A stretch of 64,000 nucleotides of DNA, taken from NCBI GenBank assembly GCA_026988435.1, contig JALSLH010000009.1, positions 1-64,000 of the forward strand, given 5' to 3'. The DNA comes from Methylophaga sp. (lineage in GTDB: Bacteria; Pseudomonadota; Gammaproteobacteria; Nitrosococcales; Methylophagaceae). The number at the start of each line of letters is the position of its first letter. Positions within the stretch are counted from its first letter, which is position 1. The notes beneath the pieces are model-generated. The model did no database searches. It saw only the letters and a program-made list of their open reading frames with translations, and was not told the DNA's origin. The translations under genes and the position numbers were made by a program. Below are positions 33,650-44,026 of this stretch, piece after piece.

Positions 33650-35671
33650 ATGTCCGACGATAGTAGATCACTCACCCGCCACCACACAATAGGCCAACGC
33701 TTATTTCAGTTCTTAGGATCCATGGATCTGGCTATTACCTTGTTATTGGCTTTAGCTGTTGCTTCGATTATCGGTACGGTGTTACAGCAAAATCAGCCCT
33801 ATACTGACTATTTGATTAAATTTGGTCCATTCTGGTTTGATGTCTTTGAATCAGCGGGATTGTATGATGTTTATGGTGCTTCTTGGTTTCTTGCCATTTT
33901 GACGCTGTTAGTTACTTCAACTTCTGTTTGTTTGATTCGCAATACACCTTCGATGATTAAAGATATGCGTAATCTCCGAACGCATGTGCAATCAAAATCA
34001 TTGCGAGCGATGCATCATCAAAAGCAGTGGTCTGTTGATGCTGATGCGGAAAAGAGTGCCACTATTTTAGAGACTACACTTTCCAATTTAGGCTTTCGAA
34101 CCAAACAAACCGTTAAGTCTGATGAGATATTAGTTTCAGCGATGCGAGGAGGGATGAACCGATTGGGTTATATCTTGACCCATTTGGCGATTATTATTAT
34201 TTGTGTTGGCGGTCTGATCGATAGTAATCCGGCATTAAAATTTGCAGTGTGGACAGAAAAAGTTAAGGTTCACGATTTTGCAACTAAAACCATATCACCG
34301 AAAAGCTATTTAGCGACGGGAACAAAAGCATTTCGGGCAAGCATGATTATTGCTGAAGGTCGATCGTCTGGTACAGCACTCATCGCTATGAAAGGCGGTG
34401 CTTTATTTCAGCGCTTACCTTTTTCAATTGAAGTAAAAGATTTCCGCATGGAGCATTACAAGACAGGACAACCAAAATCGTATGAAACAGACTTGGTGAT
34501 ACGTGATGATTCGTCTGAACCATTAGAGACTACAATCTCCGTTAACCATCCTTTATTTTACAAAGGCTACACCATCTACCAATCCAGCTTTGAAGATGGG
34601 GGATCAGTTTTGACGCTTAATATTTGGCCTTTAAATAGTTCTGCAGGCAGCCCACCCGTTGAATTTGAAACAAATGTTTTTAAGAACAGTGATATTTCTT
34701 GGGGAGAACAAAATCTAGGTTTAGAAGTCTTATCATTCCGTTTGTTTAATATTAACCCTGATCCAACTGATGACGATCCTAATAGACAGAGGAATTTTGG
34801 CCCTAGTTTTGATTATAAATTACGCAAAGATACGGGCGAAGCATTGGAATACACAAACTATATGCTGCCTATAAAACGTAATGGACGTGAATATTATTTA
34901 AGTGGTGTGCGATCAAGCGTTGCTGAACCCTTTGGTTATCTTTATTTGCCAGTTGATATAGATGGCGGCTTGACACACTTTAGTCATTTTTTACAACGCT
35001 TACATGATGAAAATATTGTAAATGATATTGCTCATACAATGATGACTGAAACATTAGCTGAAATAAATAATCAAGATAAAAAATTAGAACAAAGTCTGCA
35101 AGAAACCTTAACGATGTTAGTGACGATGTTTGTCGAAGGTGGCTTTGCATCAGTAGGTGAGTTTATAGAAACCACCCTACCTGAAGCCGAAAAAGAAACA
35201 TTAGGACCTGCTTATTTAAGCATGCTAAGAGAAATGTTATCACGCATTTATCTTGGCGGAACGTTGTATAAATATGAAACAGATGATCCAGAAAAAAATG
35301 CTAAAATTCAGCAGGCGGAGTTGTTGTTTTTTCAAGATGCAGTGGATGCGGTGAGTAGTTTATCTCAGTATGGTTCCCCCTTCTTTTTAGAACTATCAGA
35401 TTATGAACATGTTGAAGCGAGTGGTCTACAAGTAACACATTCACCAGGACAGCCTATTGTTTACCTAGGTTGTGCTTTTTTAATTATGGGTGTATTCCTT
35501 TTATTTTATTTGCCACAACGTCGCTTTTGGGCAATAGTAAAAGCAAGCAGCAATGGAACGGATGTCCGATTAGCGGGGATGAGCAATCGAAACCCACGTG
35601 AGTTTGATATGTTCTTTGAGCAGATTGCAGAGCAGTTAAAAGTAGCAACGGGGAACTCTGAGCCTAAATAA
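33650..35671 (+). CDS. resB: Cytochrome c biogenesis protein ResB (System II)
   Basis: FLGSMDLAITLLLALAVASIIGTVLQQNQPYTDYLIKFGPFW; NHPLFYKGYTIYQSSFEDGGS. Confidence 0.93.
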   Translation: MSDDSRSLTRHHTIGQRLFQFLGSMDLAITLLLALAVASIIGTVLQQNQPYTDYLIKFGPFWFDVFESAGLYDVYGASWFLAILTLLVTSTSVCLIRNTPSMIKDMRNLRTHVQSKSLRAMHHQKQWSVDADAEKSATILETTLSNLGFRTKQTVKSDEILVSAMRGGMNRLGYILTHLAIIIICVGGLIDSNPALKFAVWTEKVKVHDFATKTISPKSYLATGTKAFRASMIIAEGRSSGTALIAMKGGALFQRLPFSIEVKDFRMEHYKTGQPKSYETDLVIRDDSSEPLETTISVNHPLFYKGYTIYQSSFEDGGSVLTLNIWPLNSSAGSPPVEFETNVFKNSDISWGEQNLGLEVLSFRLFNINPDPTDDDPNRQRNFGPSFDYKLRKDTGEALEYTNYMLPIKRNGREYYLSGVRSSVAEPFGYLYLPVDIDGGLTHFSHFLQRLHDENIVNDIAHTMMTETLAEINNQDKKLEQSLQETLTMLVTMFVEGGFASVGEFIETTLPEAEKETLGPAYLSMLREMLSRIYLGGTLYKYETDDPEKNAKIQQAELLFFQDAVDAVSSLSQYGSPFFLELSDYEHVEASGLQVTHSPGQPIVYLGCAFLIMGVFLLFYLPQRRFWAIVKASSNGTDVRLAGMSNRNPREFDMFFEQIAEQLKVATGNSEPK

Positions 35672-35703
35672 GGTTCATAGAACTGTAACGAAGAGAAGAG
35701 ATT

Positions 35704-36861
35704 ATGACGAATAGCGTAAGCACAATGTATACAAACACAAGCACACCTATGACACAGTGGTCATGGCGCGGTTTAATGGCGCTAGCAGCTGTAGCATTGT
35801 TAGTTCTGTACTCGAGCGTGTTTGATAGTTATGAAATAGGTATTGTTGTTCTAACAGCGGTAGGCTTATCATTTCTAGGTCAAAACTGGTCAGGTTTCCG
35901 CCGACACCTTGTTGCTGTTGCAGTGATAAGCTTTTTTGCAATATGGTTGTATGGGCAAAATCTTGCCGCAGGCGAATCAAATTTCTTCTTAAAATATTTA
36001 ATAGCAAGTCAATCTGCTTTTATGTGGATGAGCGCCTTATTTGTGATGGCGACATTTGCCTATTTTGCCGGTCTGTTTGGGCGATCACCTTTTACTGAAA
36101 AAGTAGCATCGGCACTGACATGGTCGGCGGTTACTATGGGCTTAGTCGGTTTGATGGTGCGTTGGCGTGAATCCTATCTTATTAGCCCAGATGTAGGTCA
36201 TATCCCGGTTAGTAATTTATATGAAGTCTTTATTCTGTTCGCAATTATCACTGCACTATTATATTTGTATTATGAGCGCCGCTATCAAACACGTAGCTTA
36301 GGGGGCTTTGTATTATTAATTATCAGTGCCGCAGTTGTTTTTCAGCTTTGGTACACTTTTGGAAAAGGGGCTAATGAAATTCAGCCACTGGTTCCAGCTT
36401 TGCAAAGTTATTGGATGAAGATCCACGTGCCTGCCAATTTTATTGGTTATGGTTCATTTTCAATGGCGGCAATGGTGGGGGTGGCTTATTTATTAAAATC
36501 ATCCCAGCTAAGCAATAATCGACAAGGGATATTTGCCACGGCATTACCTGATTTAGCGGTAATGGATGATCTAATGTATAAAGCTATTGCTTTGGGCTTT
36601 GCATTTTTCACACTGGCAACGATATTAGGCGCCTTATGGGCGGCTGAAGCATGGGGTGGTTATTGGTCTTGGGATCCGAAAGAAACATGGGCATTAATCG
36701 TTTGGCTAAATTATGCCGCTTGGTTACATATGCGAATGAGTAAAGGCTGGAGTGGTAATCCGATGGCTTGGTGGGCAGTAATTGGTTTATTTGTCACTCT
36801 ATTTGCCTTCTTGGGTGTGAATATGTTTTTGTCTGGCTTGCATTCATACGGTGAATTATAA
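35704..36861 (+). CDS. ccsA: Cytochrome c biogenesis protein CcsA/ResC (System II)
   Basis: WGGYWSWDPKETWALIVWLNYAAWLHMR tryptophan-rich heme-handling motif; VPVSNLYEVFILFA. Confidence 0.95.
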   Translation: MTNSVSTMYTNTSTPMTQWSWRGLMALAAVALLVLYSSVFDSYEIGIVVLTAVGLSFLGQNWSGFRRHLVAVAVISFFAIWLYGQNLAAGESNFFLKYLIASQSAFMWMSALFVMATFAYFAGLFGRSPFTEKVASALTWSAVTMGLVGLMVRWRESYLISPDVGHIPVSNLYEVFILFAIITALLYLYYERRYQTRSLGGFVLLIISAAVVFQLWYTFGKGANEIQPLVPALQSYWMKIHVPANFIGYGSFSMAAMVGVAYLLKSSQLSNNRQGIFATALPDLAVMDDLMYKAIALGFAFFTLATILGALWAAEAWGGYWSWDPKETWALIVWLNYAAWLHMRMSKGWSGNPMAWWAVIGLFVTLFAFLGVNMFLSGLHSYGEL

Positions 36862-36890
36862 ATTTGTAAATTGTTAAGAATTAAGGAAAA

Positions 36891-37523
36891 ATGATGAAAA
36901 AAATGATGAAAGCAGCATTATTATTAGGTGCGACTTTATTACCGATTAGTGCGATGGCGATGCCGGAAGCATTTATCGCGGGTGTACATTACAAATCAAC
37001 AGCTCAGTTGCTTGCTACAAGCACTGAAGATAAGGTTGAGGTAATAGAAATGTTTTCGTATGCTTGCCCGCACTGTTATCACTTAGATCCATTAGTGGAA
37101 GAGTGGAAACAAACATTGCCGGAAAATGTTGTGTTTATAGCTGTTCCTGCTATTTTTCGTGATAGCTGGTTAGAGTTGGCTAAACTTTTTTATACAGCAC
37201 AAGCCACGGGTGATTTAGAAAAACTACATCCACTCATCTTCAAAGCAATTCATGAAGAAAAACGCCGAATGGTTACAGAAGACGATATGCTTGATTTTGT
37301 TGCTGACCAAGGTATTGACCGAGACAGTTTTGAAAAAATGATGAATTCATTTGCAGTAAAAGGAAAAGTCAAAAAGGCATTAATTATGAGCCAAATATCT
37401 GGTATCACAGGTGTACCAGCGATGATTGTAAATGGAAAATATATTAGTGACGCACCGATGGCGGGAGGTCAGCCAAACTTATTAGACGCGGTTGATTTTT
37501 TAGTTCTAAAAGAATCAGAGTAA
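36891..37523 (+). CDS. dsbA: Thiol:disulfide interchange protein DsbA
   Basis: VIEMFSYACPHCYHLDPLVEEWKQTLPENV (CPHC active site); GVPAMIVNGKY. Confidence 0.94.
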   Translation: MMKKMMKAALLLGATLLPISAMAMPEAFIAGVHYKSTAQLLATSTEDKVEVIEMFSYACPHCYHLDPLVEEWKQTLPENVVFIAVPAIFRDSWLELAKLFYTAQATGDLEKLHPLIFKAIHEEKRRMVTEDDMLDFVADQGIDRDSFEKMMNSFAVKGKVKKALIMSQISGITGVPAMIVNGKYISDAPMAGGQPNLLDAVDFLVLKESE

Positions 37524-37561
37524 ACTTAACGAGACTAAGGAGCGAGAGTTGTTCTCGCTCC

Positions 37562-39178
37562 TTAGTCTGCTATGCAACGGTTTCGACCGCCCTCTTTAGC
37601 GCGATATAAAGCTGCATCAGCGCGCTTAAACACTTCTTCAATCGTATCATTAGGCCTGAATGTGGCAAGGCCGGCAGACGCCGTTATAGGTACGGGTTTA
37701 TGTTCGTAATGGAACTTTGAGTTTTGGAGCTTTTCGCGAATTTTGTTTGCTAAGCTAAGTGCATCTTCCAATCGAGTTTCAGGGAATATTCCTACAAACT
37801 CTTCACCACCAAAACGGGCAATAAAATCAGCATTGCGCGTTTCTTGTTTAAATAGTCGAGCAACCGTTTTCAACACTTTATCACCTGCAGCATGACCATA
37901 GGTATCATTTACGCGTTTAAAAAAGTCGATATCCCACATTACCAAGCTAAGTGGTTTTTGATAACGCTGCCAGCGAACAAACTCTTTTTCGAGATCTTCA
38001 TCTAATGCTTGGCGATTCCAAATTCCAGTTAAGGCATCTTTTAGTGCTAATTCTCTAGACTTAACCGCAGATTCACGCAAAAGCACACTTTCATCTTCCA
38101 TGTTTTTTAAACGGTTATTAAGTTCGCGAATTTGTTTTTGTGATTGCTCAAATTGAGCACGATCAGATTGCTGATGATTTTCAAAATGTTGGTTTAGCGC
38201 GTCTAAACGATCACTCACGGTTGATTTTAATTGCTCAAGATCATCTGCTTGTTCGACGTGACCGCGGAGACCTTGCACCTCATCTTCCATTGCTTGATTA
38301 ATCGCATGACGTTCTTCAAATGCTTTAACATCATTATCATTTGTTTCTCTAATATGTTCATCAAGTGATTGTAATTTAGAGGTGAGCGCTTCGAGAAATT
38401 CTTGATATTCTAATTTTTCATTAACAGCCTGCGAGCCAATTGAACTCACAATTTCGGCTATATTATTGATAATGGTTGGTAACTGTTCATCTGTAACGCC
38501 ATCTTCCAGTTCATGGCGTATTTTTGTTGCTTGTTTACTTAGCTCGGTGGGGAGAGAGAAGCGTTCTAATAATTCCATAAGAACAAGGTTATTAGGCACG
38601 CCGATTTCACTGTCATTATCGTGCGAGGTATTGTCGATATCCTTCGTTTCATCAACTTCGTTATTGTCATCAGATGGTTTGTCTCGTTTAAAAAAATCGA
38701 GTCCAAAGCCTTTAGATGATTTATTAGAAACTGAATTAGTTATACAGCTATCAAGCAATGTTAAAACTTGAGGAATAAGTTGAGAAACCTTTTTCTCAGC
38801 CGTGTTCAGTTGTTTTATTAATGATTTTGATTCGGATTTAAATTGCTTGGGTATTTTTAGTGAAGTGAGTAGTTCCGCTAGAATCTTTGCGGCTACGGGA
38901 CCATCACTAATATCGGCATCCATCTGAGCAATAGCTCGCTCCATCTTTTCTAGAATAAGCTCGATATCATGATGATTTTTATTACCTTTAAGCGTGTTAC
39001 GTAACGATTTAAGTTGTGTATCGAGGACAGGATCGATACCGTCAGCGGCAAGCGCAAGCCGGCCTAAACTACGTTGTAGTAATTCATCGTAACGTTGCTG
39101 CTCTTCAAGTTCAGCTAATGATTTGTAATACTTCTTTTTCCATTCTTCTAATTGTTGAATAGTACTGTCATCTGCCAT
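37562..39178 (-). CDS. Diguanylate cyclase (GGDEF) with long coiled-coil N-terminus
   Basis: DALTGIWNRQALDEDLE; FIARFGGEEFVGIFPET; C-terminal RADAALYRAKEGGRNR. Confidence 0.93.
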   Translation of the reverse strand: MADDSTIQQLEEWKKKYYKSLAELEEQQRYDELLQRSLGRLALAADGIDPVLDTQLKSLRNTLKGNKNHHDIELILEKMERAIAQMDADISDGPVAAKILAELLTSLKIPKQFKSESKSLIKQLNTAEKKVSQLIPQVLTLLDSCITNSVSNKSSKGFGLDFFKRDKPSDDNNEVDETKDIDNTSHDNDSEIGVPNNLVLMELLERFSLPTELSKQATKIRHELEDGVTDEQLPTIINNIAEIVSSIGSQAVNEKLEYQEFLEALTSKLQSLDEHIRETNDNDVKAFEERHAINQAMEDEVQGLRGHVEQADDLEQLKSTVSDRLDALNQHFENHQQSDRAQFEQSQKQIRELNNRLKNMEDESVLLRESAVKSRELALKDALTGIWNRQALDEDLEKEFVRWQRYQKPLSLVMWDIDFFKRVNDTYGHAAGDKVLKTVARLFKQETRNADFIARFGGEEFVGIFPETRLEDALSLANKIREKLQNSKFHYEHKPVPITASAGLATFRPNDTIEEVFKRADAALYRAKEGGRNRCIAD

Positions 39179-39331
39179 GACGTTGTTGATCCTTGTCCAA
39201 ATTTAAACAGAAGATAAAATAGCATTCTTTTAGGGATAAAACTTTGAACCCATACCCATGTTACTTCAATCGGTATGATTTAGAGTGAAGTAACACGAGT
39301 ACATTCCAATTAAGGCGAACTGTCACCGCAT

Positions 39332-40735
39332 TTATAATGCGCCAGGTAATATTGTATTCTCTTTTTCTGCATCGGCATTTACTTCATTGTTCGCTTGTTG
39401 CTGCAATAAAATATCGTGGTATCGTCGAATATTCTGAATATAATGAACAGGCTCGCCCCCTCGTGCATAACCATGCTTAGTTTTTTCATACCATTTTCGT
39501 TTGCTTAACAAAGCTAAATGTGCCTTTACATCTGGCCATAAATCAGGATTACCACCGTCGGCTTGGGTGAGCTTGCGTGCATCTTCCACGTGACCAAGCC
39601 CGATGTTGTATGCTGCTAGTGCAATCCATGTACGATCTGGTTCGTTAATACGCTCGGGCAGTCGTTTTTTTATAGAGACTAGATATGCTGCTCCACCTTC
39701 GATACTTTGAGCGGGATCTTCTCTATCGGAAACTTTCATTAGCTTTGCTGTACTTTGGGTCAGCATCATCAATCCTTTTACGCCAGTTGGTGAAACCGCA
39801 TGTCGATCCCAATGTGATTCTTGATACGATATTGCGGCTAATAAGCGCCAGTCAATACCGTATTTCTCACCCGCCTGTTGGAACATAGTTTGATATTTGG
39901 GGAGGCGAGTCAGAATTCGACGTTCTATAGCGCGTGTATCAAGATAATCAAAATGCCGAATATGACCATAATATTTTTCTTTTAAACGGCTTAAATCACC
40001 AGACTCATCCATTTGATCAAAAAATGTTGCCATCTCATTTGCGAGGCTACCATCTTCTGAAAAAGGCATCGCCCAAGCAAGTGGTTGCGGATCAGAAAGA
40101 TTAAAGGCAACGCGCAGTTCAGGGAACTTGATTTGATTTGCTGCCACTTCGTTTGAATCGGCAACGGTATAGTCAATCAACTCTAACTGTACAAGCTCTA
40201 ATAAACCACTGCTATCAAGCTCAGTGTTTTCTGTCCATGTCAGCGAGGGGATTTCTTGTTGATGTGATTTGAGTTTCTCAACATGACTACTGGCAGCCAC
40301 CACCTCTAATTGGCCTTCATTCAAATCAGTTAGGTTTTTTGGTTTTTTATTACCTAAGCGGTAAACAAGTTGTTGTATTACTTTATCGTAGGATGGACCA
40401 AAACGAATATTATCTTGTCGATCAGGTGTGATGGTTAGTCCAGCAGCAGCAATATCTGCTTTTCCTTCCTCAATAAGGTGAAGCATATCACCCAAATTAT
40501 CGGGCACAATGATTTTAAGTTTTACGTTCAGTTGCTCGGAAAACTTCTTAACTAGTTCATATTCAAAACCAGCAAGCTCCCCATTTTTTGCATCTTTCAC
40601 ATAATAAGTTGTAGGACCATAACGTGTGAGTACGCGTAATTCACCGCGCTCACGGATTTCTTCTAGATGTGGGACCGCTTCACCACAAGCAACAAGAAAG
40701 CCTAAGAAAATAAGTAGTAAACTAATAAACTTCAA
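39332..40735 (-). CDS. mltF: Membrane-bound lytic murein transglycosylase F
   Basis: SBP_bac_3 domain plus SLT domain (WRLLAAISYQESHWDRHAVSPTGVKGLMMLTQSTA). Confidence 0.95.
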   Translation of the reverse strand: MKFISLLLIFLGFLVACGEAVPHLEEIRERGELRVLTRYGPTTYYVKDAKNGELAGFEYELVKKFSEQLNVKLKIIVPDNLGDMLHLIEEGKADIAAAGLTITPDRQDNIRFGPSYDKVIQQLVYRLGNKKPKNLTDLNEGQLEVVAASSHVEKLKSHQQEIPSLTWTENTELDSSGLLELVQLELIDYTVADSNEVAANQIKFPELRVAFNLSDPQPLAWAMPFSEDGSLANEMATFFDQMDESGDLSRLKEKYYGHIRHFDYLDTRAIERRILTRLPKYQTMFQQAGEKYGIDWRLLAAISYQESHWDRHAVSPTGVKGLMMLTQSTAKLMKVSDREDPAQSIEGGAAYLVSIKKRLPERINEPDRTWIALAAYNIGLGHVEDARKLTQADGGNPDLWPDVKAHLALLSKRKWYEKTKHGYARGGEPVHYIQNIRRYHDILLQQQANNEVNADAEKENTILPGAL

Positions 40736-41054
40736 ACAGGGCTCCTCAAAGTATTTGAATAATGATTATGCCTTATATTGACTGTTTTGAATGGTTTTAG
40801 TTTTAGAACGGGTAGATCGCATTGTTTTTATTGGAATTTTTCCTAGATAGATTATATACCCGTGACCAATGAACTTGCAGATTTCTAGTCCCCATCCTGA
40901 TTGCGCTAGCGGTGTTATATTCTTGAGCAATAGAGCGACTATTACATCAATAATATGCCTTGCTATCACAACCATTATGCGCACTATAAACATGCATGTT
41001 CAATGATAACGGGTATAATTGTCTCTTTTACTATATTTTCAATATATAAATTAG

Positions 41055-42404
41055 ATGAATACACCTGAGTTACTTTTACCTGCTGGTAGTTTGCAACACA
41101 TGCGTTATGCTTATGCCTTTGGTGCAGATGCTGTTTATGCTGGCCAACCTCGATATAGCCTGCGAGTACGCAATAATGATTTCCATAAACTACCCGTTCT
41201 GGCACAGGGCATTGAAGAAGCGCATGCACTAGGAAAGCAATTTTTTGTAGCTAGCAATTTGATGCCACATAATGTCAAAATCAAAACCTATATGGCAGAT
41301 ATGGAGCCAGTTATCGCGATGAAACCAGATGCATTAATCATGGCGGATCCTGGTTTGATTATGATGGTACGTGAACGCTGGCCAGAGATGCCTATTCATT
41401 TGTCTGTTCAAGCGAATACGGTGAATTATCAGGCAGTAAAATTTTGGCAATCAGTTGGGGTAACTAGGGTGATCTTGTCTCGTGAATTATCACTAGATGA
41501 GATTGAGGAGATTCGCCAACAATGTCCAGAAATGGAGATAGAAGTCTTTGTTCATGGTGCGCTTTGTATCGCTTATTCAGGCCGCTGTTTATTATCGGGC
41601 TATTTTAATCATCGTGATCCCAATCAAGGTTCATGCACCAACTCATGTCGTTGGGATTATAAAACCCATGCCAGTGATGGCAATGATGATTCACCACAAA
41701 AAATTGATTTTAAGGCTTTTGATGCAATGAATCAGGGAAGTGGGTTATCGGATTGTGGTAGCCAAGAACGACATCCACTAGCGGATAATATCTATTTAAT
41801 TGAAGAAGGTAATCGCCCCGGTGAGTTGATGCCTATTTTTGAAGATGAACATGGTACCTATATCATGAATTCAAAGGATCTTCGTGCCATTCAACATATA
41901 GAACGTTTAGTGAATATTGGCGTGGATTCACTAAAAATAGAAGGGCGAACTAAATCAATTTATTATGTGGCCCGCACAGCACAACTCTATCGCCGAGCAA
42001 TAGATGATGCCATGGCAGGCAGACAGTTTGATCCAACATTAATTGGTAAGCTAGATAATCTAGCAAATCGAGGTTATACCGATGGCTTTTATCAGCGCCA
42101 CCCGACACAAGAACAACAAAATTATATAGTGGGTTATTCAAGCAGTGATCGTCAACAATATGTGGGTGAAGTAGTCGGCTTTGACACTGAATCACAATGC
42201 TTGATGATTGATGTTAAAAATAAATTCTCTATTGGTGATAAGCTTGAACTGATTCTGCCAGAGGGTAATATTGAATTAACACTGGAAACATTATTCAATA
42301 ACGATAATGAAAATATTGATGTGGCGCCAGGTAGTGGACATCAAGTAAAAATACCCTTCGTAGGCAAGGTGTCACAACAAGGATTATTGGCAAAACATTT
42401 ATAA
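41055..42404 (+). CDS. trhP: Peptidase U32 family protein (YegQ/TrhP, tRNA uridine hydroxylation)
   Basis: ELLLPAGSLQHMRYAYAFGADAVYAG; EVFVHGALCIAYSGRCLLSGYFNHRDPNQGSCTNSCRWDY; SLKIEGRTKSIYYVA. Confidence 0.92.
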   Translation: MNTPELLLPAGSLQHMRYAYAFGADAVYAGQPRYSLRVRNNDFHKLPVLAQGIEEAHALGKQFFVASNLMPHNVKIKTYMADMEPVIAMKPDALIMADPGLIMMVRERWPEMPIHLSVQANTVNYQAVKFWQSVGVTRVILSRELSLDEIEEIRQQCPEMEIEVFVHGALCIAYSGRCLLSGYFNHRDPNQGSCTNSCRWDYKTHASDGNDDSPQKIDFKAFDAMNQGSGLSDCGSQERHPLADNIYLIEEGNRPGELMPIFEDEHGTYIMNSKDLRAIQHIERLVNIGVDSLKIEGRTKSIYYVARTAQLYRRAIDDAMAGRQFDPTLIGKLDNLANRGYTDGFYQRHPTQEQQNYIVGYSSSDRQQYVGEVVGFDTESQCLMIDVKNKFSIGDKLELILPEGNIELTLETLFNNDNENIDVAPGSGHQVKIPFVGKVSQQGLLAKHL

Positions 42405-42414
42405 CATCCAGCCA

Positions 42415-42429
42415 CCCCCCCCCCCCCCC
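42415..42429. repeat. Poly-C homopolymer tract (C15)
   Basis: Direct read gccaccccccccccccccca; followed by gaattgggggt. Confidence 0.95.
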
Positions 42430-42503
42430 AGAATTGGGGGTAGAAGACTTTGTCTTGGCGAGTATAATTGTGATGTAGTTAACAATTAATAGGAGAAAAA
42501 TAT

Positions 42504-43094
42504 ATGTTTAAAAAATCAATAATGGCATTGGCCTTACTGACAACAGCCAATTTGGCCAATGCATCTAGTTTTGTAGTCGATCAACATAATGACTCGGCGA
42601 CTCCTTTTCAAGGATACACCAGTGCATCTGGTTTTGCTGGCCAGTCATTTTCACCGACAGCTAACACCTTAGACCATATTGAATTACAATTAAATGCACA
42701 AACTTCTACAGAGGCTGTAGTACATGTAGATCTTTATGATGTGGTTGGGGGGACAAACTTAGGGACAAGTAATAGTCTCTCATTTACTGGGCCGACTATT
42801 GAGCTTGCACACTTTGAGTTTTCTTTAATCGATATTAGCGCCTATTCATCATTGTTTATACAAGTTGTTGCTGAATCAGGGACCTTTGGAGCCTTTTTAG
42901 CAGGTGGATTTGGTGCTAATAGTTATCTTGGTGGTCAGGCATACGCTCATACGATCGCTGCAACCGGTTTCCGGGTAGACGATGATTTATGGTTTAGAAC
43001 TGGTGTTTCTGAAGTGCCTGTGCCAGCAGCTCTTGTGATGTTTGCACCCGCACTTTTTGGCTTTTTGGGTTTTAGACGTAAAGCACGAGCTTAA
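42504..43094 (+). CDS. Secreted protein with PEP-CTERM-like (VPVPAA) sorting tail
   Basis: Signal peptide; C-terminal VPVPAALVMFAPALFGFLGFRRKARA = motif + TM + basic end. Confidence 0.8.
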   Translation: MFKKSIMALALLTTANLANASSFVVDQHNDSATPFQGYTSASGFAGQSFSPTANTLDHIELQLNAQTSTEAVVHVDLYDVVGGTNLGTSNSLSFTGPTIELAHFEFSLIDISAYSSLFIQVVAESGTFGAFLAGGFGANSYLGGQAYAHTIAATGFRVDDDLWFRTGVSEVPVPAALVMFAPALFGFLGFRRKARA

Positions 43095-43109
43095 TTAACT
43101 AGTTGGTAG

Positions 43110-43141
43110 AAAAGCAGCTTCTATAATTGGAAGCTGCTTTT
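43110..43141. terminator. Bidirectional terminator between PEP-CTERM-like gene and hpnC-like gene
   Basis: aaaagcagcttc...gaagctgctttt stem followed by T run; contains the last codons and stop of the minus-strand CDS. Confidence 0.85.
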
Positions 43142-44026
43142 TTTGTATTTTTTTAAATACAATGTTTTGAAATAACTAATAAGTACTAATTTTAGTAGTG
43201 ATAACTTGCTGAGCCGTGGCCGACTTAATAGTGCATTGTCATCCTGCAACATTAATTTATTTAATGTTGTAATACCCGCCAAGGTCATAGCTCTTACTTC
43301 CCAGCCCATTCGGCCTGATAGATGTGAACCTAGTTCTGCACCATAGGCCATAATTAGCTCAGTGCGTTGGTATAGACTGCGAATGAGTGGGGCAATTTTC
43401 TGACTATCGGGGTTAATTAAATCACTGTCTTTTAATCCTGCCGCTGTCAGTTCGTCTTGTGGAATATAGATACGATCAGATTCAGTGTAATCTTGTACGA
43501 TATCTTGATAGAAGTTAATCAACTGTAATGCTGTGCAAACGGCATCTGATTGTTTAAGTTGTTCATCGCTGGTTTGGCCGACCAAGTGTAATAATAAGCG
43601 GCCGACTGGATTGGCTGAACGTTTACAATAATCCAATACCTCATCAAAATTAGCATAACGACTTTTAATTACATCTTGTTTAAAGGCATCAAGCAAATCT
43701 TCAAATAGTTTAATCGGTAATTGGTATTGAAGAATGACATCGGCTAAGGCAATAAAGATGGGGTTATCACCTTGATAGTGTTTTTCCTTAATAGCCAGAA
43801 GTGCAATATTGAATTCTTCTAATTGTTCTAGCCGTTGTTGTTGTGATGCATCACCTTCATCGGCAAAATTATCGGCTGTTCTAGCAAAGGCGTAAATAAC
43901 ACTAATAGGTCGTCGTAATTTTTTAGGTAGAAGTACCGATGCCACAGGAAAATTTTCATAATGACTTTTGGCCAGTCTTTGGCAAAATTGATAAGCGTGC
44001 TCTAACTCTAACTTAGGCTCAGACAT
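43121..44026 (-). CDS. hpnC: Squalene/phytoene synthase family, HpnC-like
   Basis: AYQFCQRLAKSHYENFPVASVLLPKKLRRPISVIYAFARTADNFADEGD; INFYQDIVQDYTESDRIYIPQDEL. Confidence 0.82.
   Translation of the reverse strand: MSEPKLELEHAYQFCQRLAKSHYENFPVASVLLPKKLRRPISVIYAFARTADNFADEGDASQQQRLEQLEEFNIALLAIKEKHYQGDNPIFIALADVILQYQLPIKLFEDLLDAFKQDVIKSRYANFDEVLDYCKRSANPVGRLLLHLVGQTSDEQLKQSDAVCTALQLINFYQDIVQDYTESDRIYIPQDELTAAGLKDSDLINPDSQKIAPLIRSLYQRTELIMAYGAELGSHLSGRMGWEVRAMTLAGITTLNKLMLQDDNALLSRPRLSKLSLLKLVLISYFKTLYLKKYKKSSFQL

Noticed and set aside
39255-39300. gttacttca…tgaagtaac inverted repeat between the GGDEF gene and mltF
   Set aside because: 9-bp stem with a long loop and no T tract; too weak to call.
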